A stretch of DNA of 64,000 nt from Hygrophila difformis (taxonomy: Eukaryota > Streptophyta > Magnoliopsida > Lamiales > Acanthaceae), in assembly GCA_030278955.1 (NCBI GenBank), contig JAOANR010000008.1, forward strand, positions 44,251,301-44,315,300, in the 5' to 3' direction. Within the stretch, counting starts at the first letter, position 1, and each line of letters opens with the position of its first letter. Under the pieces are notes generated by a model, which was not told the origin of the DNA, did not search any database, and worked only from the letters and a program-made list of their open reading frames with translations. The translations under genes were made by a program, and so were the position numbers. Of the stretch, positions 35,101-44,572 are shown in pieces.

Positions 35101-35785
35101 GTTTTCCTATAATAATAGTTACCATGCTAGTATCGGCATGGCACCTTTCGAGGCATTGTATGGACGAAAGTGCCGAAGCCCTTTGAGCTGGGAAGAAAAC
35201 GATAAGTCCGTGGTAGTGGGACCACAACTTATCGAAGACATGGCTCAACAAATCAAAGTGATCCAAGGGAAGATGAAAGCCGCACAAGACCGTCAAAAGA
35301 GTTATGCCGACGTGAGACGACGAGACCTAGAATTTCAAGTGGGAGACAGGGTCATGCTAAAGATATCACCCATGAAGGGGGTGATGCGCTTTGGCAAACG
35401 AGGGAAGTTGAGTCCACGATACATAGGACCTTACGAGATTCTAGAACGAGTCGGAACTCTAGCCTACCGATTGGCTTTACCGCCACACTTAGATAGAGTT
35501 CATAATGTCTTCCATGTCTCACAACTAAAGAAGTATGTGCCGGACCCGACACATGTACTTCAACCAGAGATAATTGAGCTCGATGAAGATTTGACTTACG
35601 AAGAAGTCCCAGTGCGTATTCTCGATACTAAGGAACGAGTAACGAGGAACAAAACCATCAAAATGATCAAGGTTCTTTGGTCAAACCACGAAAGTGAGAC
35701 GGCAACTTGGGAAGTAGAATCCGACATGAGGGAACGATACCCGACATTGTTCCAAACCGATACCGACACAGTTATGGGGACATAA
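31980..35785 (+). pseudogene. pol: Pol of element E: protease, RT, RNase H, integrase, chromodomain-like end (one nonsense codon)
   Basis: After the zinc knuckles comes a Gln/Asn/Pro-rich linker. Protease has FDSGASCS (about 32417). RT spans about 32960-33700 with [11 protein letters not shown] and the catalytic FIDDILIYS (about 33416). RNase H has YSDAS and TDHKSL. The TAG at 34103-34105 replaces the Gln normally found before RRWLEL. The frame is otherwise open through integrase: HPGG and CLTCQ zinc-binding part, then SMDF, ISDRD and QTERTIQTLEDM giving the D,D,E triad. The C terminus (about 35600-35750) carries GPYEILERVG, HNVFHVSQLKKY and a chromodomain-like end with WEVESDM, typical of Tekay/Del chromoviruses. 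TAA is at 35783-35785. Confidence 0.85.
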
Positions 35786-35788
35786 CTG
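35769..35788. repeat. Hairpin spanning the pol stop codon of element E
   Basis: CAGTTATG, loop GGGA, CATAACTG: a perfect 8-bp stem containing the TAA stop. The identical hairpin lies just after the gag stop in element D (21183-21202). Confidence 0.8.
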
Positions 35789-36014
35789 CAATCTTAAGGG
35801 GGAGAGGATGTCATACCCCCTAATTTTTCGGGCAATCTTGTAAACTTTTGAACTACGTTATGGCTTGATCCCTTTACCGGGTACGTAGGCAGCTTAGAAG
35901 TTCTAATTCTAAGTTCAGTCACAACATAATAAAACAAACACAAGACCTTAGCACGAGACGAGAAAGGCCGAAACACAACTTCGAGGACGAAGTTGATTCT
36001 TAAGGAGGGTAGAC
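35789..36014 (+). other. Element E 3' untranslated region with two PPT-like tracts
   Basis: Internal purine tract AAGGGGGAGAGGATG (35796-35810) followed by TCATACCCCC; a segment with CTACGTTATGGCTTGATCCC and GGGTACGTAGGCAGC shared with element D; then the LTR-adjacent PPT TAAGGAGGGTAGAC (36001-36014). Confidence 0.75.
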
Positions 36015-38609
36015 TGTAATACCCGAGAATTTTCTAACATAAAATAAAACAATAATTAAATAAATAAATAATAAATAAAATAAATACTATAAATAAATAA
36101 ACAAATCCAGCAAATAAATAAATAAATAAATATAAGGAAATGAGAAATGAGATTTTTACTTAAAAAGGAATTAAAGGAATTTAATTCAATAAAAGGATGG
36201 ATAAATGGAACACCAAAACCCGACACTAATGAACTCGAGTATTCGAGTCCAAAACATCCAATTAGACTAAGAATAAAATTAGAGAGAAAGTATGAACCCG
36301 AATATACCCCGGAAATCGGAATTCGGGAGCATAGAGGGATAGAAACCCGGAAGAGAGGCGGAAAAGCACGACGGATCGCACGACCCGCCCGGACCGAAGT
36401 CCAGGCGTAGACGGCGCGGTGGCCGCGCGCCCAATGGGGAAAACCGCGCCACGACCGCGCCACCCCACAGATTTGGTTGTTGCGTGAATCTCTCACCCGA
36501 ACGCGGATTTTTCGACTTTCGGTTGAACACCTCTCGACTCCAGAGTTCTAGGTCGGCCGTGGACGCCCTAGGGACTTAGAATTCTATAAATAAGCCCCTT
36601 GGGAGCCCCGAACAAGTTTACGAAACCCTAAAGCATCCTATACGCTCGAAACCCTAAATCCGGAGTTGTCGGAGGCACGAAACCAAGACGAACGCTGTTG
36701 GACGAGTTCTCTACAGATCTCCATAGTCGTGGTAAGTCTCGGTCCAATCTCTGTTCAATAAACGATTCGAAAACGAATCCTAATCATCTCCTTTTTCTTT
36801 CTACACCCCCGTATCGAATCTAGATCGTAGAACCCGACGAACGGAGAGGAGAAACGGTGATCTGGAAGCCACGCCTCCGAATTGGACATTCCCGACGTTC
36901 ATAGATACTGTAAGTTAACCTTACATGGTTTTGGGAGATTTTAAAACATTCGAAACCTAAAAGATTTGACAAGAATCATAAATCTGTCCACTTTTGTTTT
37001 CCTACCGACGCAACAGAATTGTTGAATTTTTCCGACCTTTAAAACGAACTCAAACGGAAAAACTTAAAACACGAAAAACGTTCCTAAGACTTAGACCTAA
37101 CTACTGTAAAAATTTGAGAATTTTTGAAGTTGATTTGATAGGTGAAAACCCGTTGAAACCGAACTGTTTGATTTAGATCTTGAAATCTTGGACAGAACTT
37201 AGGATTGATCTTGATCTCGTTTTTGACATAGGATCTAGGCTGTTTTAGATCTTTGGCCGAACATGAAAGTTGTAGATAAATGTCTTAAGATGATCCCTGT
37301 CAAATTTCATTAAATTTGGAGTTGAATTGATATGGTAGAAACTGAAATCTTTGATCTGTGATGTATTGAACTCGGACAGATTTCTTGTTATGCGAAAATT
37401 AGCGATTTTGACCTACTTAGGTATCTCGGATTGAAAAAGTTAAAACACAAAAGTTGTAGATCTTGATGTTTCCGAGTCAGATATGAAATTTTGGAATTTT
37501 TGGAATTAAATCTGATTTTAGACGAATTTTGGAGTAAACTGTGATTTACCGAACGAAATTTTGAAATCTTCTTGAAACATGGAATTAACCTTTAGGGTTG
37601 AAACGAATTGAGATATTGTTTCTAAATGAATACCATGGAAGTCAGATTTTAAAAATTAAATCCCCTTGCAAACTTGATAAATTAAAATTAGGGGTGAGTG
37701 CTCTGCAGGGTGCCCCCTAACGATTCACTTCGTGCCGTAATGGACGATGGTGACCCCGCGCGCTATACTTGAAATGTGATATTGCCAAAACGGCGAAACT
37801 TAGAGCCTACACTCTCGTGAATATCCGTATGGGTTTCCCGAGGCTCCGGAGTGGTACTGGGTATGGCTGATACGGCTGCGGCCGCCGGGCTACCGGCTAA
37901 ACTTGTTGACATCGCGATCTTTATCGTGAAACTTGAAATACCAAATCGGGAATGTAATGGGGATTCTAAATTAAATTAAACTAGATTAAATGATATTGTT
38001 GTCCAATTAAGTTATTAAATGCTTTATTTAAATTATGGTTATTATCTTGAACCATGTGATATGTGTTATTAAATAGAGCCTGAGATAGATTGTGCTATAT
38101 GATATGGATTATATGAAATCAAATATTATGTTATTATCATGCTTTTGTTAAATTATTAAAGTATGGCTTTTAAACCCTACGATCATGCATGTGTTGACTT
38201 ACTCAGCAATTTTGCTGATCCAAAACCGTTTTTATTCCTTTCTTTACAGAATATGTGGAATGAGCATGTGTGAGCACGAATCATGCATGGGATTTTGGGA
38301 ACTTTTATTTTGCTTTTAAATTTCGTACTTAGACTATATTATGAACGGGCATGTTTAACCCGTGTTTTGGCCATGTCGGCCCTTTTTATATTTTCCGCTG
38401 CGATACTGTACTAAACTAAATATTTCCGCTGCGCTATGCTATTATTATTTTCGATTTATATTGTATGGGCTATTTTGAATGCTTTAAATGTTTTAAACAC
38501 TGCAATACCTAGCCTTGCATCTCTTTAGTAAGCTCGGAGAAACCGTGTCTTACTAGGGAGATGTGGCGGTGACATCCCGACCTGGGTTACCAAAAACCGG
38601 GGTGTTACA
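36015..38609 (+). repeat. 3' LTR of element E (2595 bp)
   Basis: Near-identical to 27425-30020; one T fewer in a T-run and about four substitutions. Followed by target duplication TATCA (38610-38614). Confidence 0.9.
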
Positions 38610-39244
38610 TATCATCTCCTAAGGGCAGACAAGAAAAACTTCCTTCAAGATCTAAATTATTACAGTCTAGAGCTGCAGCTAAAAGATCAAAAATCTCAGC
38701 AGCATCTCCTGCCTTGAATGCGAGCCCTAAGGATGAGGAGCTTGAAGAAAATTCTGCACCATCACAACTTCCAAGGCAGCCAATGAGGAACACAATGTCT
38801 GTAGATGAATCTCAGAATATGAGCACCTTCATTCAGAGTTTTGCACAGTCCTTGGAAGTACTTGTGAAGACGATGTCAGAAGATAAGCATATACAGAGAG
38901 AAATAGAGCAGAAAAGGATAGAGCTAGAGCATGCAAGGATACAAACTGAGGAAAAGCTCAGAAAGGAGGAGATGGAAAGGCAAGAGAAAATCAGAAAGGA
39001 AGAATGGGATAGGAAAGAAAGGATGAAAAGAGAGGCAATAGACACGTTTGATAGATTAAGGAAAGAAGAATTGGAAGAGAGGGGATTAGAAAGAGAAAGG
39101 AAAATGGAACTAAGAAGGCAAGAGCAACAAAATAATACAAGATTAGTTGATATTCTTGCCAACCTAGTCTCAGACTTGAAGAAGCCCCCTTCTACACCGC
39201 CCAAAGATACAAATGATGATGCAGGTCCATCTGGGACTACATGA
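38610..39244 (+). pseudogene. Element C long ORF, C-terminal coiled-coil segment
   Basis: Continues the frame interrupted by element E. The stretch 38714-39244 is open (MSVDESQNMSTFIQSF, then a Glu/Arg/Lys-rich coiled coil, then LVDILANLVSDLKKP) and ends with TGA after GPSGTT. It is the best preserved part of the ORF and shows the C terminus that element A has lost to a TAG. Confidence 0.75.
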
Positions 39245-39699
39245 AGCAGGATAATGCAGACGTCTCTCTCTTCAATAAAAGGGAAGTACCAACTCTCTCT
39301 CTTGTACATATTTTCTCTGTTTTTCATTCACTGTTTTCTTGATTAGATTTTTAATTACTTGCTTGAATTTGTGCGACTAAATCTTAACTAGGGATTACAT
39401 CCTCTTAGGGTAGAGTTAATGCTTTTTAAGTTCAGGTTTAAATCATTCTGTAAGATAGATCTGCATGATAAAGTTGACAAATGGATAATTAGAACTTGAA
39501 CCTCAGAAGGAACAAAAATTTGTAAGAGGACTAGAAGACTAAGTCTAAGTGGCTGATGACAGAAACAATAACTTTCATAGATCTCAATTGCATGCAGAAC
39601 CGCTCTAGACAACTGCTGAAAGCTGACAATGTTGAGGTTAATTGATGTCATTACAGATACATATTTTGAGGACTTTATGATTATATTAACCTGAGTGAT
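39245..39699 (+). other. Element C 3' noncoding region, left part
   Basis: No ORF. Alignable with 3230-3595 of element A around TTGATGTCATTAC and ATATTAACC. Ends with GTGAT (39695-39699), the left target duplication of element B. Confidence 0.6.
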
Positions 39700-40005
39700 T
39701 GATAATGGCCAAAAATGACCATTATTTTCAATCCATTTCCGTGTCTTAAACGGGCATTTGATCGCATTCCGGTCTTACATTAAGTAAGAAAGCAGTCGAA
39801 TTGGACTGATTTATGCATAATTGTAAAAATAATAAGCTGGTGTGAAAAAGACATAAATATGTAATTTTATTACATATTTATGTTAGAAAAATCCAAAAAC
39901 ATGAGAAAAAGAAAAGGAAACAAAAAGATGGGAAAAAGATAGAAAAAGCCCACAAAAAGAATATTTTTGGCCCATCTGGCCCAATCCAGCAGGCCCAGGA
40001 AGACC

Positions 40006-40250
40006 TTTGTCGCGGAAGCCCTTGGCGCGATGCAGTGTTCCGCGACAAAGGCATACTCCGCGACCAACTGGCCCCAAATGAAGAGGAAACCAGCCAAGCC
40101 CTTGGCGCGATGACCCTTGTCGCGATAGCATGACTCCGCGACAAAAGCCCATTCCGCGACCAAGATGCACAAATAGAGACACAAGACCCAGTCGAGAAGC
40201 CTTGCCACATGCAGTGTGTTCCGCGACCAACTTGATGTTCCGAGACAAGC
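40006..40250 (+). repeat. Palindrome array 1 of LTR B, upstream of TATA
   Basis: TTTGTCGCGGAA ... TTCCGCGACAAA and variants (GGCGCGATG, TCCGCGACC) in alternating orientation, ending about 70 bp upstream of the TATA box. Same array at 55305-55549 in the 3' LTR. Confidence 0.8.
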
Positions 40251-40319
40251 TGTGATGTGTGTGATGTCTTAAGACACAATGGGCTAGAATCAAGGCCCAT
40301 GGGCTTAGGGTTACACTTC

Positions 40320-40327
40320 TATAAATA
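40320..40327 (+). promoter_or_regulatory. TATA box of LTR B
   Basis: TATAAATA in TTCTATAAATATGAGG; copy at 55619-55626 in the 3' LTR. Confidence 0.6.
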
Positions 40328-40978
40328 TGAGGTGTCTCCCATGAGCTAAGGGTTGGACAGTTGGAAGTTTGAATTTGAGAGTTCTTGAAGGCAAGCTTAG
40401 GAGTTCTTTCTTAGGTAGAGTAGTTTAGGTTTATTTTTATGTATTATTTAATTTTTGCACTTAGTTTAGCTTAGATTAGTGTTTTATTGCTTACAGTGCT
40501 TAGATAGCCATTTTTATACTATGTTTTGGTTTCTAAACTCTTGTTTTAGGGTTTGTAATACCCAAATCATGGGTATTAACAACACCCCTTCAATAATATG
40601 GGAAAACATTCATCATTTGTGTCCCAAATCATGAAATGGGTCTCACACCCCATGGATTTATGCTTTCTTTTTCATTTTGGGGTCATTTGACCCCCATTTT
40701 GTTATTTTTATGTTCACTGTTAGCATATTATGGATAATGTTGTGTGGATGTGTGATCAAACCCTAGATTAGGATTCCTGCTTTATTTTAATATCCTGCTC
40801 AGTCTTGTTATTTTTGTTTAAGCATGTTCTTCTTTATTTTGAATGTTTCTTGCTTATTTTTAGCTTAGAATAGCTTTTTGATCTGAAATAGGGTGAGATC
40901 ACGCTGTTTGCATGCCACTGTTCATTTCTGCTTTTTCTGACTTTTGTCCTGAACCACCTTGGGCGCCAACCGCCTTCT

Positions 40979-41510
40979 GGCGCGGAACCACGTTCCGCGA
41001 CAGAGTGGCAGTTCCGCGACAAGGGTGTTTCAAGACACTTGTCTCTATAATTTAAAACCCTTTGTCGCGGAATACCTTGTCGCGGAGCCACGTTCCGCGA
41101 CAAAACTGTCCATGCATAGCGACAAAGGAGCCAAACTCTTGCATTTTGTCTTCATGGCTTCTTGTCGCGGAATCACCTTGTCGCGGAGCCACGTTCCGCG
41201 ACAAAATCTCAATTCCGAGACAGAAAAATTATGCCATGTTTCTTAGCCTTTGAACACTTTGTCGCGGAACACCTTGTCGCGGAACCACGTTCCGCGACAA
41301 AATCTCCATGCATAGCGACAAAGGTTCAAATGCCTTAGAATTTTATTAAAACACTTTGTCGCGATGTCACCCTTGTCGCGGAGCCACGTTCCGCGACAAA
41401 ACCTTGCATAGCGACAAAGAGGCGTTATGCTGCCAAAAATTCTAAAAACTTGTCGGGATGTCCATGTCGCGGATCTCGGTCCGCGACAACATTTATGATA
41501 TAGCGACAAG
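40979..41510 (+). repeat. Palindrome array 2 of LTR B, ~97-bp period, downstream of TATA
   Basis: A partial first unit and five fuller units beginning near 41061, 41162, 41257, 41354 and 41450. A typical unit is TTGTCGCGGAA, then TTGTCGCGGAGCCACG, then GTTCCGCGACAAAA, then CATAGCGACAAAG. Stems of 10-13 bp nest within each unit. Copy at 56278-56809. If transcription starts at the TATA box, this array is in the RNA leader. Confidence 0.85.
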
Positions 41511-43892
41511 GTTCCTCTCTCTCTATTTGATCTCAAACAAATTTCATTCTCTCTCTATTTTATGTTGCAACACTCACATCATAGCCCCACGGGTTACGAT
41601 GTAACATTCTGGAATTGCAATGTAGGGTGTTATGCTGCCCAAATTTTGATTCTCCATTGGCATCACTTAACTGATTGAACCCTTGACTCATCAATGATTA
41701 AAGATCGAGATTAGCAATAATCAAACTTCAACGATCATCATGATTAAAGGATCTTTGTTCAATTGCCATTAAAATATTCTTATATAAACAAAATCCTTGA
41801 TGGCTTAAACAGATAATCTGGACTGTAATTAATTATGGTGGGAAGGATTATTTAAGACCATTACATGTGGGCCCAACCCACAACCTTGCATGAGAAACCA
41901 ATGACTCTCATACAATGGATCTTCTTTTGCTTTTTATTTATTCTGTCCTTGTGTATTGTGTGGAACCATTAGTAAAGAATACATCAGAATAATGTTGGCG
42001 GGTACTCCCTCATGGATAACTAGCTCGTATTCTGGGTATTAGTTGCTAATCGTTATTTTGCATGGTCTGAATGGCTGTCAGTGGAAGCCTTGGCGGTTCG
42101 CCCATCCGGGGTTACAATAGCTGCTCAACTGACTCCCATCTAGATACAGTTTTATTTTTATTATCTTAATTTCCAAACCTGAATCCCAATCCGTACTGGG
42201 AGTCAGTTGGCAGCAGTCAATGCCAACTGATGATCATTATAGAAGGGAAGCATGTAGGTCTTTATCCGAATTCACAGACAGTAGAGGCCCAACTGGTGTT
42301 GACGCCACCATTATAGGGTCTGAGCTGTCTAAATTCGCTCCATCCGAGTGATTGGGAAAATTGGACAGTAGATGTTTACAGTCCACCCGATTATTCTGCC
42401 ATTACTTTGGTACCTTGACCATTCCATTCTGTGTTTCACCTTCTGTCTAGACCCGCTTTTATATTTTGGGTCAATTAATTTTACACTTCCATATATCTTT
42501 ATGCATGATAATATTATGTACTGTTGTGGTCTGTAATTATTTTGGGATCCTTCCCTTGGACAATAGAAGTCTAGATCTTAAACAGATATGGCTTTGTAAA
42601 TTTCCAACAAAAACCTCTTTATAAAATCCGGATCTGAGTAAGGGATAAATTCTTCAGTTATGACTAATTCATATTCTGTCAAGGGTTAAATTTTGGGAAT
42701 TAAGAAGCAGATTCAGCGATTAGGTCTCGTCTAGACTGAAAGGGTCTGTGTTTTAACTGAGAGTCTAGTACCTGACAGGGAATGATTTTCAAATCCATTA
42801 TTTTCCAAAATTGCTGGTTGATGGAAATGTAAGATTGAGTGCTACACCGAGATGGGGTCCACTTGGATTCAAATACAGTGTGGTAAATAATCTTAGAGGA
42901 ACATCATCTAGGCCTTGGTTATTTTCCAAGATAGGGTTGAGTTTTCTTTCAACTGCTATCCTCTCCTGCCAAAGCCTACTTTTGAGTCCTGAGTGAGTGC
43001 ATCCGGAACGAACTAATTTATTAGTTCGTTTCATTAGTTTGTATCTCATAATCACCCGGAAGGAAGTGAACACACTAGTGGTTCACTGAGAGCCGGGAAT
43101 TCTTGATCCATACTCCTTCATCCTGATGGGGAGCTGTCTTTTACTACCAGGGTCAGATTTTCAAAACCTCCGAGTGATAGGTTTTAATTGCTTTCTTTAC
43201 CGCTTTCTTTTAACCGCTTTCATTAGAGGTCACTCGGTTGTATTGAGAGTTGCGTAACTGCTACTAGGATTGACAGTTAAGGGATAGTTTAGGGCTTAAT
43301 TTAAATCTTTGGGTGTGACATGGGAGAATGATAGTAGTACTTGGCATTTCAATAAATGATGTGTCGGGTGTTGCTTATCCACCACAGATGAAGTAACACA
43401 CCCAGGCCAGGGCAGTTACAAATCTGTGGTATCTTAGAATTTGCGGTCTTAGGAACATGTAAACTCATATTGCAAGTACCTGTCTATTAAAGGGAACGCC
43501 TTATTGAGAGCATGAGAATTAGCTATCTGAAAGAAATATCCCAAACAAAGATCTGCGTATAAAAATGGAAGTTTAATATTGCTGTATCTCGCTCTTGTCC
43601 AATTTTCATTCTCTTCTTCCTGTCCTTTCTGTCCACATTGTGACTCAACTTCACGGTTGGCACAATGCTCCTTTTCCCTGCTTTCGTAGATAATGTTTAC
43701 TGCATTCTTAGAACAATTCTTATCCGCTTTCTAGAATAGATTTATTTGCTTTATAGATTAATTTAACTGCTTTCCAGATCTAATTTACATTCATGTCAGT
43801 AGTTATTAATCACCTTTCAAACCTATTGAGCAATACGAATGGAAAATCTAGTAAAACGACGTGGGACCTGCTTCTATCGCACATCCTCCAGT

Positions 43893-43947
43893 GAACGATC
43901 CGGTCTTACTATAAATTACTGCAATTTTTGACACCGTGCGCTTTCGG
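43893..43947 (+). promoter_or_regulatory. Conserved U5 block (LTR B)
   Basis: GAACGATCCGG ... GACACCGTGCGCTTTCGG; copy at 59192-59246. Shared with LTRs A, C and S. Confidence 0.65.
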
Positions 43948-43994
43948 GCCACAGTTTCTTAAACACGAGCACTAAAAACATGACTACTTATAAA

Positions 43995-44411
43995 TATATC
44001 CCTAATCACAACTCCGCCATCATAAATTGGTTTCATTAATAAAACTTAAACCAGGACCATGATTTTTCGGAAAATACTCATGTAGTGGGAACTTGCCAAA
44101 AGTTTCATGGCAGGAACTCTCATGCCAAGAATTGATGAGAAGCATCATGGCATACTTGCCGGGGATCCTCAGTGTGACAGGCTGATGGTCAACCTATCCC
44201 GACTATGCCATGAGATTTGTCAACATTTCATGACAGGGAGGACCACAGCGCCATTTGAAATTAAAGCACCACACCTGAGTAATAAAAAGACTAATAATTT
44301 GGATATATCCCTAAACCCTTTCCCGTGAATCATAACTCTCTTCTTGTAATAAATCTAACCTGGTATATTTTTAAGAAAATGCTCGTGGGACGGAAATTGT
44401 CAAAAGTTTCA
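43995..44411 (+). repeat. Duplicated 3' end of LTR B with a primer-site-like relic
   Basis: Segments 43995-44107 and 44303-44411 are diverged copies: both start ATATATCCCTAA and end CCAAAAGTTTCA or TCAAAAGTTTCA. Between them, after the first copy, is TGGC...GCCGGGGATC (44148-44167), resembling the true primer site TGGC...GCCGGGGA at 44412. Solo LTR S has only one copy. So the B LTR seems to have grown past an older LTR end and primer region. The 73-codon ORF here (44107-44328) is not supported as a gene. Confidence 0.6.
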
Positions 44412-44429
44412 TGGCGCCGTCGCCGGGGA
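44412..44429 (+). promoter_or_regulatory. Primer-binding site of element B (tRNA-Asp type)
   Basis: TGGCGCCGTCGCCGGGGA directly after the LTR CA. Athila and related plant elements use a tRNA-Asp primer with nearly this sequence. Confidence 0.85.
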
Positions 44430-44572
44430 GGATGCAGCGCCGTTTTATTTAGAGAATTACATTCCTCATTGCTCCTAGAGTAGCCTATACATATAATTAT
44501 AAATATTCACCTTCAGAACCACTTCTAACCTGGGGATTGTACAGGCACTGTCATTATTGAAGCCGTTGTTCT

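Larger units (their letters stand above)
27425..38609 (+). mobile_element. Element E: Tekay/Del-like chromovirus retrotransposon, nearly complete
   Basis: 11.2 kb. 5' LTR 27425-30020, primer site 30024-30037, small coiled-coil ORF 30459-30794, gag from 31054, pol to 35785, PPT 36001-36014, 3' LTR 36015-38609. Target duplication TATCA at 27420-27424 and 38610-38614. Coding capacity is broken twice: a frameshift just before the zinc knuckles (about 31970-31995) and a TAG in RNase H (34103-34105). The LTRs differ by about four substitutions and one 1-bp indel in my comparison, so the insertion is young and at least one lesion may have been carried during trans-mobilisation. Confidence 0.9.
39700..44411 (+). 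repeat. 5' LTR of element B (4712 bp)
   Basis: Starts TGATAATGGCC, ends CAAAAGTTTCA. Contains palindrome array 1 (40006-40250), TATA box (40320-40327), array 2 (40979-41510), a palindrome AACGAACTAA/TTAGTTCGTT (about 43007-43031), the U5 block (43893-43947) and a partial duplication at its 3' end (43995-44411). ORFs within it are antisense or repeat-derived and not considered genes. Homologous to solo LTR S over nearly its whole length. Confidence 0.92.

Noticed and set aside
39870..40300. Three overlapping antisense ORFs of 112-140 codons in LTR B
   Set aside because: Open in all three frames because the palindrome repeats lack stops in that direction; no domain. Duplicated at 55169-55599 only because the LTRs are copies.
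42798..43073. Antisense 91-codon ORF in LTR B, similar to an ORF at 11258-11500 in LTR S
   Set aside because: Part of the peptide is conserved, but a 1-bp indel shifts the N-terminal frame between copies, and conservation is explained by LTR homology.
44107..44328. 73-codon ORF at the end of LTR B
   Set aside because: Lies in the LTR extension with a primer-site relic; absent from LTR S; no domain.
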